DNA of 60,547 nucleotides from Gammaproteobacteria bacterium (GTDB lineage: Bacteria; Pseudomonadota; Gammaproteobacteria; Pseudomonadales; Pseudohongiellaceae), in NCBI GenBank assembly GCA_018401885.1, contig JAGYKB010000014.1:1-60547 (forward strand). Reading direction: 5' to 3'. Shown piece by piece: positions 1 to 11,295 of the stretch. Each line of letters opens with the position of its first letter. Position 1 is the first letter of the stretch. The notes beneath the pieces were generated by a model. The model was not told the origin of the DNA, made no database searches, and was given only the letters and a program-made list of their open reading frames with translations. A program made the position numbers and the translations under genes.

Positions 1-16
1 ATAAAATTCTCTCAGC

Positions 17-25
17 GGTGGATAA
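17..25 (-). other. DnaA-box-like site upstream of dnaA
   Basis: Read on the minus strand this is TTATCCACC, 8 of 9 bases of the classical DnaA box TTATCCACA. It lies about 150 bp before the dnaA start, where oriC or the dnaA autoregulatory region sits in many gammaproteobacteria. Only 170 bp of upstream sequence are visible, so neither a box cluster nor an AT-rich unwinding element can be judged. A TATAAAT at 128-134 could be a -10 element, but no matching -35 was seen. Confidence 0.5.
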
Positions 26-170
26 CTTTTAAATGACCCGCTACACTCTTTGCTCATAAAAACAACGAAGCCCCGCTTTAAGCGCCGGCTAATACTTAAA
101 GTGCCAGAGAGTCTTGTTAACTATGGGTATAAATAGCGACTGGGCAGCTGCGCGATAGGATAAAAAAATA

Positions 171-2039
171 GTGTCATCAGATAGCTTCGAAAGTGCTCCG
201 CGCGCAGACCTCGCGTATTCAGCAGAGCAAACAGCGGTGTCGCCGACTATCCCTAATAACACAGTTTCTGAAGACCCTGCGCTCGCCTCTATCGAAGCCC
301 GGAACATAGAAGCCCGGAATGCCGACACCCTTAGCGGTTCTCTGTCTGGTCCTTTGGCTGGTTCGTTGGCGAGTATTCTGTGGCAAGACTGTCTCGAGGC
401 GCTTCGTTTGGAGCTGCCGGCGCAGGCGTTTAATACGTGGCTTCGCCCGCTGCGCCCCGCTATTGCTGAGGCGAGCAATCCCTCGGCTGCTGCTACGTTC
501 ACCCTGTCTGCGCCCAATCGCTTTATACAAGACTGGGTTAAATCTAAACTTCTACCCCAAATCGACGAAATTTTTGCGTCGGTGAGTCATAAACACGGCG
601 TAGAGCTAGCAGGTCCGGTTATTAGTGTTGAGGCTGCACCAACTGTCAACGTGGCGGCATCATCGGGTTCTATGCTTGAGTCGCAGCGTTCTCAGCATTT
701 TCAGTACTCTCAATATGCCCAGCATTCCCAGCATTCCCAGCATTCCCAGCATTCCCAAAACACCCAAAACACCCAAAACTCTCAGCTGCGTCAACATCCT
801 CAGCACACTCGGCATCAGAATGATAATGAGTCACTAGAGCATGAACTTGAATCGATGCTTGGTAGTAGAATTAATGCTAACGCCGAGAGTGAAGATTCAC
901 TTGCAGCTCATCAACAACCCCAAAAATCGAGTTTTGAGATTATGACTCGGGGTTCCGACAGGCGTGCTCCTGTCGCTAAGTCAGGGGTCGATACGATTAT
1001 TGAAGGCAAGCTTAGCCATCAGGGAGCGCTCAATCGCGAAAATACGTTCGATAATTTTGTCGAAGGTAAATCTAATCAACTGGCTCGAGCGGCGGCAATG
1101 CAGGTCGCTGAGAATCCTGGGTTTGCTTACAATCCCCTCTTTATTTATGGGGGTGTGGGATTAGGTAAGACTCACTTAATGCATGCTATCGGCAACTACC
1201 TCAAACAGAAAAAACCTAATGCAAAGGTAGTCTACCTTCATTCAGAAACCTTCGTCGCCACAATGGTTACCGCGCTACAGCTTAATTCGATAAACGAATT
1301 TAAGCGCTTTTATCGCTCCGTCGATGCACTACTTATCGATGACATTCAGTTTTTTGCAGGCAAAGAGCGCTCACAAGAAGAGTTCTTCCATACATTTAAC
1401 GCACTGCTCGAGGGTGGACAGCAGATCATCCTAACGAGCGACCGTTACCACAAGGAAATCAATGGGCTCGAAGAGCGCCTCAAGTCGCGCTTTGGTTGGG
1501 GGCTTACGGTCGCGGTTGAGCCGCCGGAACTAGAGACGCGCGCAGCGATTTTGATGAATAAAGCGGCGCTTGTGAACGTGTCGCTGCCGAATGATGCAGC
1601 GATGTTTATCGCCCAGCGTCTGCGATCGAATGTGCGCGAGCTCGAAGGCGCGCTTAAGCGGGTCATTGCGCATGCGAGCTTCAAGGGAGAGGCAATCAGC
1701 ATTGATCTGATAAAAGAAGCGCTTCGTGATCTTTTCGCGCTTCAGGATAAGCTCGTAACGATCGATAATATCCAACGCACGGTCGCCGAATACTCGAAAA
1801 TCAAGATGTCGGACATGCTTTCAAAGCGCCGAAATCGCTCGGTTGCGCGGCCTAGGCAGGTCGCTATGTGTCTAGCGAAAGAGTTAACCAACCACAGTCT
1901 TCCCGAAATTGGTGATGCATTTGGGGGGCGTGACCACACGACCGTTATGCACGCCTGCAAGCAGATCGCGAAGTTACGACAGACCTCGATAGACATTGAA
2001 GAAGACTATAATAATTTACTCAGGCTCTTATCGAGTTAA
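171..2039 (+). CDS. dnaA: Chromosomal replication initiator DnaA
   Basis: DnaA is the AAA+ ATPase that binds DnaA boxes at oriC, melts the origin and loads DnaB. Domain I lies near residues 66-135. The AAA+ core has Walker A GGVGLGKT near 327 and Walker B LLIDDIQF near 388, and the domain IV signature [12 protein letters not shown] starts near 588. The protein is 622 residues, well above the usual 450-520. The excess is about 65 residues before domain I plus a long Gln/His/Ser-rich domain II with tandem repeats. The start used is GTG at 171 with a weak AGGA upstream; in-frame TTG codons near 355-366 would remove the extra N-terminus and cannot be excluded. dnaN follows after 117 bp. Identification is secure; the start is not. 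Confidence 0.97.
   Translation: MSSDSFESAPRADLAYSAEQTAVSPTIPNNTVSEDPALASIEARNIEARNADTLSGSLSGPLAGSLASILWQDCLEALRLELPAQAFNTWLRPLRPAIAEASNPSAAATFTLSAPNRFIQDWVKSKLLPQIDEIFASVSHKHGVELAGPVISVEAAPTVNVAASSGSMLESQRSQHFQYSQYAQHSQHSQHSQHSQNTQNTQNSQLRQHPQHTRHQNDNESLEHELESMLGSRINANAESEDSLAAHQQPQKSSFEIMTRGSDRRAPVAKSGVDTIIEGKLSHQGALNRENTFDNFVEGKSNQLARAAAMQVAENPGFAYNPLFIYGGVGLGKTHLMHAIGNYLKQKKPNAKVVYLHSETFVATMVTALQLNSINEFKRFYRSVDALLIDDIQFFAGKERSQEEFFHTFNALLEGGQQIILTSDRYHKEINGLEERLKSRFGWGLTVAVEPPELETRAAILMNKAALVNVSLPNDAAMFIAQRLRSNVRELEGALKRVIAHASFKGEAISIDLIKEALRDLFALQDKLVTIDNIQRTVAEYSKIKMSDMLSKRRNRSVARPRQVAMCLAKELTNHSLPEIGDAFGGRDHTTVMHACKQIAKLRQTSIDIEEDYNNLLRLLSS
720..782 (+). repeat. In-frame 9-bp tandem repeats in dnaA domain II
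   Basis: Seven consecutive 9-bp units encode (Gln-His-Ser) x4, then (Gln-Asn-Thr) x2 and Gln-Asn-Ser, about residues 184-204. The first four units are identical at the DNA level (CAGCATTCC) and the next two are identical to each other (CAAAACACC), which indicates recent slippage-type expansion. Gain or loss of a unit keeps the reading frame and changes only the flexible linker between domains I and III. Confidence 0.9.
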
Positions 2040-2156
2040 GAACGGCTTGCTGCCTGACTCAGCGCCGTCAAGCTGCTGAGTGCTCGCGGTCACAACGAAT
2101 CGGAAAACAGTAAAGGGTGCGTTTAGAGCTAGCGCGCCTAACAAGGAAAAGTAGAC

Positions 2157-3257
2157 ATGCATTTTGTTATTTCTCGGGAAGCCCTTCTAAAGCCGCTGCA
2201 GCTTGTTAGCGGCGTCGTCGAACGCCGACAAACACTGCCGGTTCTGTCTAATGTGCTTCTTGTGCTCAATAATGACGAACTGTCTTTAACTGGCACTGAT
2301 CTTGAGGTCGAATTGGTAGGTCGAACTCGAGTCGATACTGCACACACCCACGGGGCGGTGACGGTTCCAGCACGCAAGCTTCTCGATATCTGTAAGGCAT
2401 TGTCGGACGATGCCATGGTTGAAGTGTCGCTAGACGAGAAGAAGCTTTTGGTAAAATCAGGCCGCAGCCGCTTTACACTCGTCACGTTACCCTCCTCAGA
2501 ATTCCCGAATGTAGAAGAGGAACCCGATACTTTTTCTTTGACGTTGCCACAGAAGAAACTCGGTGAACTCATTGACAGTACAAGCTTTGCGATGGCGCAG
2601 CAGGACGTGCGTTACTACCTGAACGGTATGCTGTTCGAGGTGTCTCCTGATTATCTGCGCGTAGTGTCGACTGATGGCCATCGCCTCGCGATGGAGACGC
2701 TCGAGTCTAAGAACGACATTGCGTCGGTACAGCAGCTCATCCTTCCTCGAAAAGGCGTGATGGAGCTAGCACGTTTGCTCGAAGATGAGGGAGATATCAC
2801 GCTCGTATTCGGTCAGAACCACATCCGCGCCGCCGTTGCGGACTTCACGTTTACCTCTAAACTCGTCGATGGCAAGTTTCCAGACTATAACCGCGTGTTG
2901 CCGAAAGGCGGTAATAAGGTCATTTTGGGCGATTGTCAGGCGCTCAAACAAGGGTTTACCCGCGCCTCTATTCTCTCGAACGAGAAATACCGAGGTGTGC
3001 GTGTGGTGCTTACGAACGGCGAGCTCCGTATCTTCGCTAACAACCCCGAGCAGGAGGAAGCCGAAGAAGTCGTTGCAGTCGACTATCAGGGCGATGAACT
3101 CGAAATGGGCTTTAATGTCAGCTACCTGATCGATGTGCTTTCTACCCTTCGAAGCAGTCAGGCTAAGATAACTCTCCTTGATGCGAACAGCAGCGCGCTG
3201 ATCGAGTCGGGGGATGAGAGCAATGCAATGTATGTTGTTATGCCGATGAGGCTCTAA
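2157..3257 (+). CDS. dnaN: DNA polymerase III beta sliding clamp
   Basis: The beta subunit forms the ring clamp that tethers DNA polymerases and other repair proteins to DNA. The product is 366 residues, the standard length, and the sequence from MHFVISREALLKPLQLVSGV to the C-terminal YVVMPMRL is typical of the family. The ATG is preceded by AAGGAAAAG at good spacing. It lies between dnaA and recF in the conserved origin order and is probably co-transcribed with both. Nothing in the gene is unusual. Confidence 0.98.
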   Translation: MHFVISREALLKPLQLVSGVVERRQTLPVLSNVLLVLNNDELSLTGTDLEVELVGRTRVDTAHTHGAVTVPARKLLDICKALSDDAMVEVSLDEKKLLVKSGRSRFTLVTLPSSEFPNVEEEPDTFSLTLPQKKLGELIDSTSFAMAQQDVRYYLNGMLFEVSPDYLRVVSTDGHRLAMETLESKNDIASVQQLILPRKGVMELARLLEDEGDITLVFGQNHIRAAVADFTFTSKLVDGKFPDYNRVLPKGGNKVILGDCQALKQGFTRASILSNEKYRGVRVVLTNGELRIFANNPEQEEAEEVVAVDYQGDELEMGFNVSYLIDVLSTLRSSQAKITLLDANSSALIESGDESNAMYVVMPMRL

Positions 3258-3321
3258 GCATAATCCTCACTGTTTGTCGCCAGCCCACTGTGAGCATCCA
3301 TGCGTCTTCTCGAGAGAACCC

Positions 3322-4425
3322 ATGAGCCGAATTGAAAAACTCACGGTGACTGGGCTGAGAAATCTAGCCGATGTAGCCATCGAACTGTCTTCCCGTGTGA
3401 ATATCTTCCACGGGGAGAATGGTTCGGGGAAGACTAGCCTACTCGAGGCTATCCACCTCCTTTCTTCCGGGCGCTCGTTTCGCAGCGCCAAGCTAGACCC
3501 TTTAATTACCCATGGCCTAGAGGAGGCTGTCGTTTTTACGCAGCTTAGCGATGGGCTTCGGATAGGGTTGGCTAAATCAAGGCGTCGTAGACATCAGTTA
3601 CGCCTTCAAGAAGAGACTCAGAGAAACTGGGAATCTGTCGCGCGTTCCTTACCCCTACAAACAATTGATTCGACCGCCTTTCAGCTTTTGGAGGGCGGAC
3701 CTAAGGCTCGCCGCCGTTTCCTCGATTGGGGAGTGTTCCACGTGGAACATGGTTTTCTGAGTGCGTGGCGTGATTCCAAAAAAAGCCTAGCCAACCGTAA
3801 TGCACTCCTTAAGGCGCCTCGCCTCGATAAGCCTCAGCTCGAAGCCTGGGATCGAGAGTTTGTAGCTGCGTCAGTCAAGGTAGATGCGCATAGAAGCGCG
3901 TACCTAGAAAGGTTTTTGCCTGTATTCGACGAGGTTTATACCCAACTAGAGGGCTCCCATCTGGGGACACTTGAGATCAGGTACGACCGGGGGTGGGCTG
4001 AGGGAAGTGCTCTTCACGATGAACTGCGACGCACATTGGATACCGATAGGCGCTATGGCTCTACTCAGCTAGGACCGCAGCGCGCTGACTTGCTCCTCTT
4101 GCTCGACCGTACACCGGCGGCCGATGTGTTGTCGCGTGGACAGCAGAAAATATTGGTGAGCGCCCTGAAAATTGCCCAAGGAAGGCTGCTATCAGAGAGT
4201 CTTGGTATTGACTGCCTCTATCTTATCGACGACCTCCCCTCGGAATTAGACCCAGAGAACAGAGCGCGAGTTTTTGCAACGCTACTCTCACTTAACGCGC
4301 AATTGTTTGTGACGTGTGTTGAATTAGAGAGTCTCTTGTTGGCGAAAGAAGGAGAGCTTTTCAGTGCACTTGCGCCAAGCGAAATCGCGCAGTTCCACGT
4401 GGAACATGGTAGAATAACGGCTTGA
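3322..4425 (+). CDS. recF: DNA replication and repair protein RecF
   Basis: RecF is an SMC-like ATPase that helps load RecA at single-strand gaps through RecFOR. Walker A GENGSGKTSLLEAI is near residues 32-45, the ABC-type signature is LSRGQQKILVSALKIAQ, and Walker B is LIDDLPSELD. The ATG at 3322 (MSRIEKLTV) gives 367 residues, the usual length, with GAGAGA just upstream; an in-frame TTG at 3274 would add 16 atypical residues. Two near-identical parS palindromes lie inside the coding sequence, and both are read as FHVEHG: once in the conserved DWGVFHVEHGF motif and once close to the C-terminus. Confidence 0.96.
   Translation: MSRIEKLTVTGLRNLADVAIELSSRVNIFHGENGSGKTSLLEAIHLLSSGRSFRSAKLDPLITHGLEEAVVFTQLSDGLRIGLAKSRRRRHQLRLQEETQRNWESVARSLPLQTIDSTAFQLLEGGPKARRRFLDWGVFHVEHGFLSAWRDSKKSLANRNALLKAPRLDKPQLEAWDREFVAASVKVDAHRSAYLERFLPVFDEVYTQLEGSHLGTLEIRYDRGWAEGSALHDELRRTLDTDRRYGSTQLGPQRADLLLLLDRTPAADVLSRGQQKILVSALKIAQGRLLSESLGIDCLYLIDDLPSELDPENRARVFATLLSLNAQLFVTCVELESLLLAKEGELFSALAPSEIAQFHVEHGRITA
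3734..3749. other. parS: parS site 1 (ParB-binding palindrome) in recF
   Basis: TGTTCCACGTGGAACA is a perfect 16-bp palindrome and matches the parS consensus bound by chromosomal ParB (Spo0J) proteins. In many bacteria parS sites cluster within a few tens of kb of oriC, as expected here about 3.6 kb from the DnaA box. The site lies in the recF coding region. ParB binding is inferred from the sequence. Confidence 0.9.
4391..4406. other. parS: parS site 2 (ParB-binding palindrome) in recF
   Basis: AGTTCCACGTGGAACA differs from site 1 only at its first base and keeps the whole 14-bp palindromic core GTTCCACGTGGAAC. It lies 657 bp downstream of site 1, about 20 bp before the recF stop codon. Two sites this close together would nucleate one ParB-CTP sliding zone next to the origin. 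Confidence 0.87.
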
Positions 4426-4460
4426 TTTTCCACCCAATTGTCCGATAACACTAGTATTAA

Positions 4461-6947
<2,487 letters not shown>

Positions 6948-6962
6948 GCTCCCTAGCGTGTG

Positions 6963-7007
6963 CTCTCACCACCAGCGATGTCGGGCATTAAGCCGTCTGG
7001 TGGAGAG
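6963..7007 (+). terminator. Possible hairpin after gyrB
   Basis: CCACCAG (6969-6975) pairs with CTGGTGG (6997-7003), flanked by CTCTC and AGAG, giving a stem with a 21-base loop starting 15 bp after the gyrB stop. There is no T-tract, so intrinsic termination is doubtful; it could protect the mRNA 3' end. Confidence 0.3.
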
Positions 7008-7020
7008 ATGCTCGAATAGA

Positions 7021-7080
7021 AGGAAGCGTGATAGGAAGCATGATAGGAAGCTTGATAGGAAGCTTGATAGGGAGCCGTCT
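7021..7080. repeat. 12-bp tandem repeat array after gyrB
   Basis: Four copies of AGGAAGCNTGAT and one degenerate fifth copy run head to tail between gyrB and gmhB. No convincing gene covers the 310-bp gap. The array ends just before a second array with a different 13-bp unit. Confidence 0.9.
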
Positions 7081-7087
7081 TGATAAG

Positions 7088-7204
7088 AGCTGCCAGGTAG
7101 AGCTGCCAGGTAGAGCTGCCAGGTAGAACTGCTAGGTAGAGCTGCCAGGTAGAACTGCTAGGTAGAACTGCTAGGTAGAGCGACCAGGTAGAGCTGCCAA
7201 CTAG
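7088..7204. repeat. 13-bp tandem repeat array, nine copies
   Basis: Nine head-to-tail copies of AGCTGCCAGGTAG. Units 1, 2, 3 and 5 are identical, units 4, 6 and 7 are AACTGCTAGGTAG, and units 8 and 9 are more divergent. The interleaving of the two variants points to successive duplications. A 13-bp unit shifts frame at each copy, so it is not expected to code. A minus-strand open frame that runs through both arrays looks like an artefact. Confidence 0.93.
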
Positions 7205-7257
7205 AGAGCCGCCTGATTGAGCGTAACACAATCGCACGCTATCCAATCACCAATGGC

Positions 7258-7806
7258 TTAATTGAGCGTAGCCACGAAAGACGCCAAGTTGTCGTAGACC
7301 GGCACCTTTAACGCCCCCAACAGAGTCGGCTCGCTGATCAGCCGCGCTTCAGTCTCCTTACCCTTTCCGGTACGCACCAGTATCGGTTGACACCCAAAGG
7401 CGATCGCCGTCTCTAGGTCTCTCAGGCTATCGCCGACAAAAGGCTCGCCCTCAAGGACAACGCCGAAGTTGCGCTCGATCTCTGTCAATAGACCAACTCG
7501 CGGCTTACGGCATTCACATCCAGCATCAGGAAGATGGGGACAGAAAGCAATCCCGCTAATCTCCCCGCCCGCCTCTTCAACAAGTGTGATCAGCTTCTCG
7601 TGCATTTGCGCAAGCGTAAATTCGTCGAATAGTTTGCGCCCGAGCCCAGACTGATTCGTCGCGACAAACACCTGCCAGCCGAGTTCATGAGCACGGACGA
7701 TTGCTGCGACGCTGCCATCGATCGGCACAAACTCGTCGGCTGACTTAATAAAATCGGCGGAGTCGTGATTGATCACCCCGTCACGGTCTAAGAGAAGAAC
7801 GGGCAA
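7258..7806 (-). CDS. gmhB: D-glycero-beta-D-manno-heptose 1,7-bisphosphate 7-phosphatase
   Basis: GmhB removes the 7-phosphate of heptose bisphosphate in the ADP-heptose pathway for the lipopolysaccharide inner core. HAD motif I DRDGVIN is at residues 7-13, followed by ATNQSGLGR, the zinc-binding CPHLPDAGCECRKP near residue 88 and the late HAD motif FVGDSLRDLETA. The length of 182 is normal. The start is a TTG at 7806 preceded by AGGAG at good spacing. It lies downstream of glyQ-glyS in the usual pseudomonad-type order and is probably co-transcribed with them. Confidence 0.95.
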   Translation of the reverse strand: MPVLLLDRDGVINHDSADFIKSADEFVPIDGSVAAIVRAHELGWQVFVATNQSGLGRKLFDEFTLAQMHEKLITLVEEAGGEISGIAFCPHLPDAGCECRKPRVGLLTEIERNFGVVLEGEPFVGDSLRDLETAIAFGCQPILVRTGKGKETEARLISEPTLLGALKVPVYDNLASFVATLN

Positions 7807-7902
7807 GAGACACTCCTAGGCTAACTGGAAGAATGCGCGTCGAAATGCGCAGCAAAATAAGGGCGTCATGTTCGGCGACGAAAAACCTTGAGGCCACCGA
7901 GC

Positions 7903-9990
7903 CTACGACGAGAGATACGAAATATCTGCAGTCCTTAAGAATCCGCGCCGTAGTCGCGACAGAAGAGCGAGTCGATTATTGCGTAGAGCCTCGTCATCGC
8001 AAATCACAAGCACATCATCAAAAAACGTATCTACCGTTTGCCTTAGCTGGGCTAGCAAGGCGAGCCCCTGCTTATAATCACCGCGAGCGAAAAGTGGATC
8101 AACCTCTGACTCAACCGAGACGAGCTTATCAAAAAGAGCTTTCTCAGCAGGTTCCGTAAACAGATCTGCATTAACCTGGGCATCTTCGTCGACGTTTTGC
8201 TTTGCGAGTAGATTAGACACGCGCTTATTAGCTGCGGCAAGCGCAGCGGATTCATCGAGTGACTGAAAATGCGCAACGGCTTGCACCCGTCTATCAAAGT
8301 CGACAGGGCGCGTTGGCTTCAATGCCATAACCGATTGAAAAACTCCAGGGCTAATCCCTTTGTCTGCAGACCAAGCCTGTAATCGATCCAGCAAAAACGC
8401 CAACGTCTGCTGCTGCGTCTTCTCGCTGCAATCAACGCTCGAAGGATCTAGATCGGCAAGTCCTTGGAAAGCGAGATCGATGCAACTAGTAAGGTCGAGT
8501 TCTAATTCTTTTTCGATAAGAATTCGCAACAGACCGATCGCCGCGCGGCGCAGTGCAAACGGATCTTTCGATCCAGTAGGCGGCTGACCGATCGCGAATA
8601 GACCACAGAGCGTGTCGAGCTTTTCAGACAAAGCGAGGACCGCGCCTGTTACGCCCGAAGGCAGTTCGTCGCCAGCGAAACGCGGCCTGTACTGATCATC
8701 AATGGCTTCGGCAACTTCGAGAGGCTCACCGTCGTTCAACGCATAGTAGCGCCCCATTAAACCTTGCAGGTCGGCGAATTCGCCAACCATGTTTGTCATG
8801 AGATCGCACTTCGACAGCATTGCTGCACGTTCGCAAAGATCGGGATCGGCGCCGCAGATAGGTGCTAGCATACGACTTAACTTTGCGATTCTAACCGAAC
8901 GGTCATAAACAGTGCCTAGTTTGTCCTGAAAAACGATTTTCTTCAGCGCCTCGAGATGGCTCTCAAGTGATACCTGCTTGTCTGTTTCGAAGAAAAAGCT
9001 TGCGTCGGCAAGACGTGGACGAATCACACGCTCGTTACCTTCAATAACCTGCGCCGGATCCTTACTAATAATATTGCTTACTGCGATGAAAAGCGGCAGT
9101 AGCTTGCCCTCGGCGTCTACGCAATAAAAGGTTTTCTGATGCGATTTCATCGCAAGAATTAGTGCCTCAGCGGGTACCTCAAGGTAATGTGCTTCGAACT
9201 TACCGGTTAGCGCTACTGGAAATTCGACTAAGCTCGCAACCTCGGTAAGGAGGGCTTCGTCGATAATGCTCGTTGCATTCGCCTTAACGCCCTCGGCAAT
9301 AACGAGCTCGCGAATCATTTCACGGCGGCGATCGAACTGGGGGATTATGTGACCTTCGTTTTCGAGTAGCGCAGCATAGTTGGCCGGACTGTCTATATCG
9401 ATAGACCTGTCTGCATGGAACCGATGTCCGCGAGACTGTCTACCTGCAGACACACCGAAAAATTCCCCCGCAACAATTTCGTCGCCAAAGAGTTGGACCA
9501 CCCAGTGCACCGGGCGCACAAACTCGGCACGCGAATTGCCCCAGCGCATACGTTTAGGGATGGGCAGTTTGTCGAGTGCCTCGCTAACTATGGTGCTTAA
9601 TAGTGTCGCAGTAGGCTGGCCCGGCTGCGAGGCACTATAGTAGAGTTTTTCGACGCCGTCTTTTTCTACCTGCTGAAGTTGATCAATTTCTACGCCACAG
9701 GACTTCGCAAAACCAGCAGCCGCTGGAGTCGCGTTGCCGTCTTTGTCGAACGACGCCTGAACGGCAGGGCCGAAGCGCTCTATCATTTTATCCGCCTGAG
9801 ACTCGTCTAATCCTTTGACGAGAAGGGCGAGTCTACGCGGTGTTGCGTAACTCTCCGAGTCGTCGAACTCAAGCTGCAACTGTTTCAGGCTCGTGAGTAT
9901 TTCACTCGAGAACGCCTTAGATAAACTCGGGAGCGCCTTCGGAGGAAGTTCTTCGGTACCAATTTCAACTAGAAAGTCGCGCGCGCTCAT
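7903..9990 (-). CDS. glyS: Glycine--tRNA ligase beta subunit
   Basis: GlyS is the beta chain of the heterotetrameric bacterial glycyl-tRNA synthetase; it binds tRNA and is needed for charging. The N-terminus [20 protein letters not shown] and the internal [19 protein letters not shown] are typical, and 695 residues is close to the family norm of about 690. The start codon overlaps the glyQ stop codon by 4 bp (ATGA), which indicates translational coupling to the alpha subunit. gmhB follows after 96 bp. Confidence 0.97.
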   Translation of the reverse strand: MSARDFLVEIGTEELPPKALPSLSKAFSSEILTSLKQLQLEFDDSESYATPRRLALLVKGLDESQADKMIERFGPAVQASFDKDGNATPAAAGFAKSCGVEIDQLQQVEKDGVEKLYYSASQPGQPTATLLSTIVSEALDKLPIPKRMRWGNSRAEFVRPVHWVVQLFGDEIVAGEFFGVSAGRQSRGHRFHADRSIDIDSPANYAALLENEGHIIPQFDRRREMIRELVIAEGVKANATSIIDEALLTEVASLVEFPVALTGKFEAHYLEVPAEALILAMKSHQKTFYCVDAEGKLLPLFIAVSNIISKDPAQVIEGNERVIRPRLADASFFFETDKQVSLESHLEALKKIVFQDKLGTVYDRSVRIAKLSRMLAPICGADPDLCERAAMLSKCDLMTNMVGEFADLQGLMGRYYALNDGEPLEVAEAIDDQYRPRFAGDELPSGVTGAVLALSEKLDTLCGLFAIGQPPTGSKDPFALRRAAIGLLRILIEKELELDLTSCIDLAFQGLADLDPSSVDCSEKTQQQTLAFLLDRLQAWSADKGISPGVFQSVMALKPTRPVDFDRRVQAVAHFQSLDESAALAAANKRVSNLLAKQNVDEDAQVNADLFTEPAEKALFDKLVSVESEVDPLFARGDYKQGLALLAQLRQTVDTFFDDVLVICDDEALRNNRLALLSRLRRGFLRTADISYLSS

Positions 9991-11024
9991 GACGACTTCT
10001 CCTTGTTCTTTGCTTGTTGCTTATCTTGTTGCTTAGCCTCTTTTTTAGAGCTAGGCGTTTTGGAATCTCCGTCACCGGCATTTTGGTTCGTTTTCTGGTG
10101 TCGCATAAAATCGTCTTTGAAGTCGTCAGCGATTAGCGGGAAGCCGAGCGCCTCGCGCGTCGCGTAGTAGGTTTCGGCGACGAGTCTCGATAAGGTTCGC
10201 ACGCGCAGAATAAAGCGTTGACGTTCGGTGACAGAAATCGCGTGGCGCGCGTCGAGGAGATTAAAATAGTGTGAGGCCTTTAATACCTGTTCGTATGCAG
10301 GCAGTGCGAGCTTGCTTTCGATGAGTTTTTTGCACTGCGCTTCACAGTCATCAAAGTAACCAAACAACAAGTCGGTCGCTGCGTGTTCGAAGTTATACGC
10401 CGACATCTCTACTTCGTTTTGCTTGAATACATCGCCATAGGTCACTTTGCCGTTGGGACCGTCTGTCCAGACGATGTCATAGATGCTGTCGACGCCCTGC
10501 AAATACATCGCAATACGTTCGATACCGTAGGTGATTTCGCCTGTAACCGGATAACATTCGAGCCCGCCCACTTGCTGGAAATAAGTAAACTGAGTCACCT
10601 CCATGCCGTTAAGCCAGACTTCCCAACCAAGTCCCCACGCGCCGAGCGTCGGCGATTCCCAGTTGTCTTCGACGAAGCGGATATCGTGAACAGACATGTC
10701 GATACCGAGGCTTTCGAGGGACTTGAGGAAGAGCGCTTGGATATTCTCTGGCGAAGGCTTGAGAACAACCTGAAATTGATAGTAATGCTGGAGTCTATTG
10801 GGGTTTTCACCGTAGCGTCCATCGGTGGGACGACGACACGGCTGGACGTAGGCCGCGCTCCAAGATTCTGGGCCTATCGAACGCAAAAAAGTCGCTGGAT
10901 GGAACGTACCTGCTCCGACCTCCATGTCGAGAGGCTGCAGGACGACACAGCCTTGCTCCGCCCAAAATTGCTGCAGTGCGAAGATGAGGCCTTGGAAGGT
11001 GTTGAGATCGGATGCTTTATTCAC
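9987..11024 (-). CDS. glyQ: Glycine--tRNA ligase alpha subunit
   Basis: GlyQ carries the catalytic site of the heterotetrameric glycyl-tRNA synthetase. Class II core motifs are visible: [20 protein letters not shown] near the N-terminus, [20 protein letters not shown], and [20 protein letters not shown]. At 345 residues it is about 40 longer than usual; the excess is a C-terminal Lys/Gln/Asn-rich tail after the region aligned to the family end (DDFMRHQK). The start is GTG at 11024 without an obvious ribosome-binding site. It overlaps glyS by 4 bp. Confidence 0.96.
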   Translation of the reverse strand: MNKASDLNTFQGLIFALQQFWAEQGCVVLQPLDMEVGAGTFHPATFLRSIGPESWSAAYVQPCRRPTDGRYGENPNRLQHYYQFQVVLKPSPENIQALFLKSLESLGIDMSVHDIRFVEDNWESPTLGAWGLGWEVWLNGMEVTQFTYFQQVGGLECYPVTGEITYGIERIAMYLQGVDSIYDIVWTDGPNGKVTYGDVFKQNEVEMSAYNFEHAATDLLFGYFDDCEAQCKKLIESKLALPAYEQVLKASHYFNLLDARHAISVTERQRFILRVRTLSRLVAETYYATREALGFPLIADDFKDDFMRHQKTNQNAGDGDSKTPSSKKEAKQQDKQQAKNKEKSS

Positions 11025-11295
11025 GTTAACGCCACGTAATCAGTCATTTGAAGGGCGATAATTATCCTTGATTCGTAGGGACTTATCCACCGAACAGGCC
11101 GACATAACGAGGAAGATAACTGCGAGCTACTAAGGCTAAGTATCGGGCGTTACGCATTTGCAGGGCGGAGTTAGGCTTAAAACACGAAACTCAGGTCAGT
11201 ACTTGGTGATGCTAATCGGTAGATGCGACAATCACACCGCGAATTAACGCCAAGCGTGACGGCGTTATCGACATAAAACTAAGACTAGCGAGCTA
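11025..11295. other. Divergent intergenic region glyQ / acyltransferase
   Basis: This 271-bp gap must hold both divergent promoters. It contains a DnaA-box-like TTATCCACC at 11083-11091 (plus strand, 8 of 9 matches). It also has a 7-bp inverted repeat TAACGCC/GGCGTTA at 11245-11251 and 11261-11267, about 30 bp before the acyltransferase start. No gene, tRNA or clear promoter was recognised. Confidence 0.4.

Noticed and set aside
7021..7204. Possible CRISPR array
   Set aside because: Units are 12-13 bp and directly abutting, with no unique spacers and no cas genes nearby.
6953..7246. Minus-strand open frame of 97 codons through the tandem arrays
   Set aside because: Its repetitive protein (STWQLYLAVLP-type) is a by-product of the 13-bp and 12-bp repeats; there is no ribosome-binding site and no conserved domain.
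10383..11039. 218-codon plus-strand frame
   Set aside because: It is fully antisense to glyQ, which has clear synthetase motifs.
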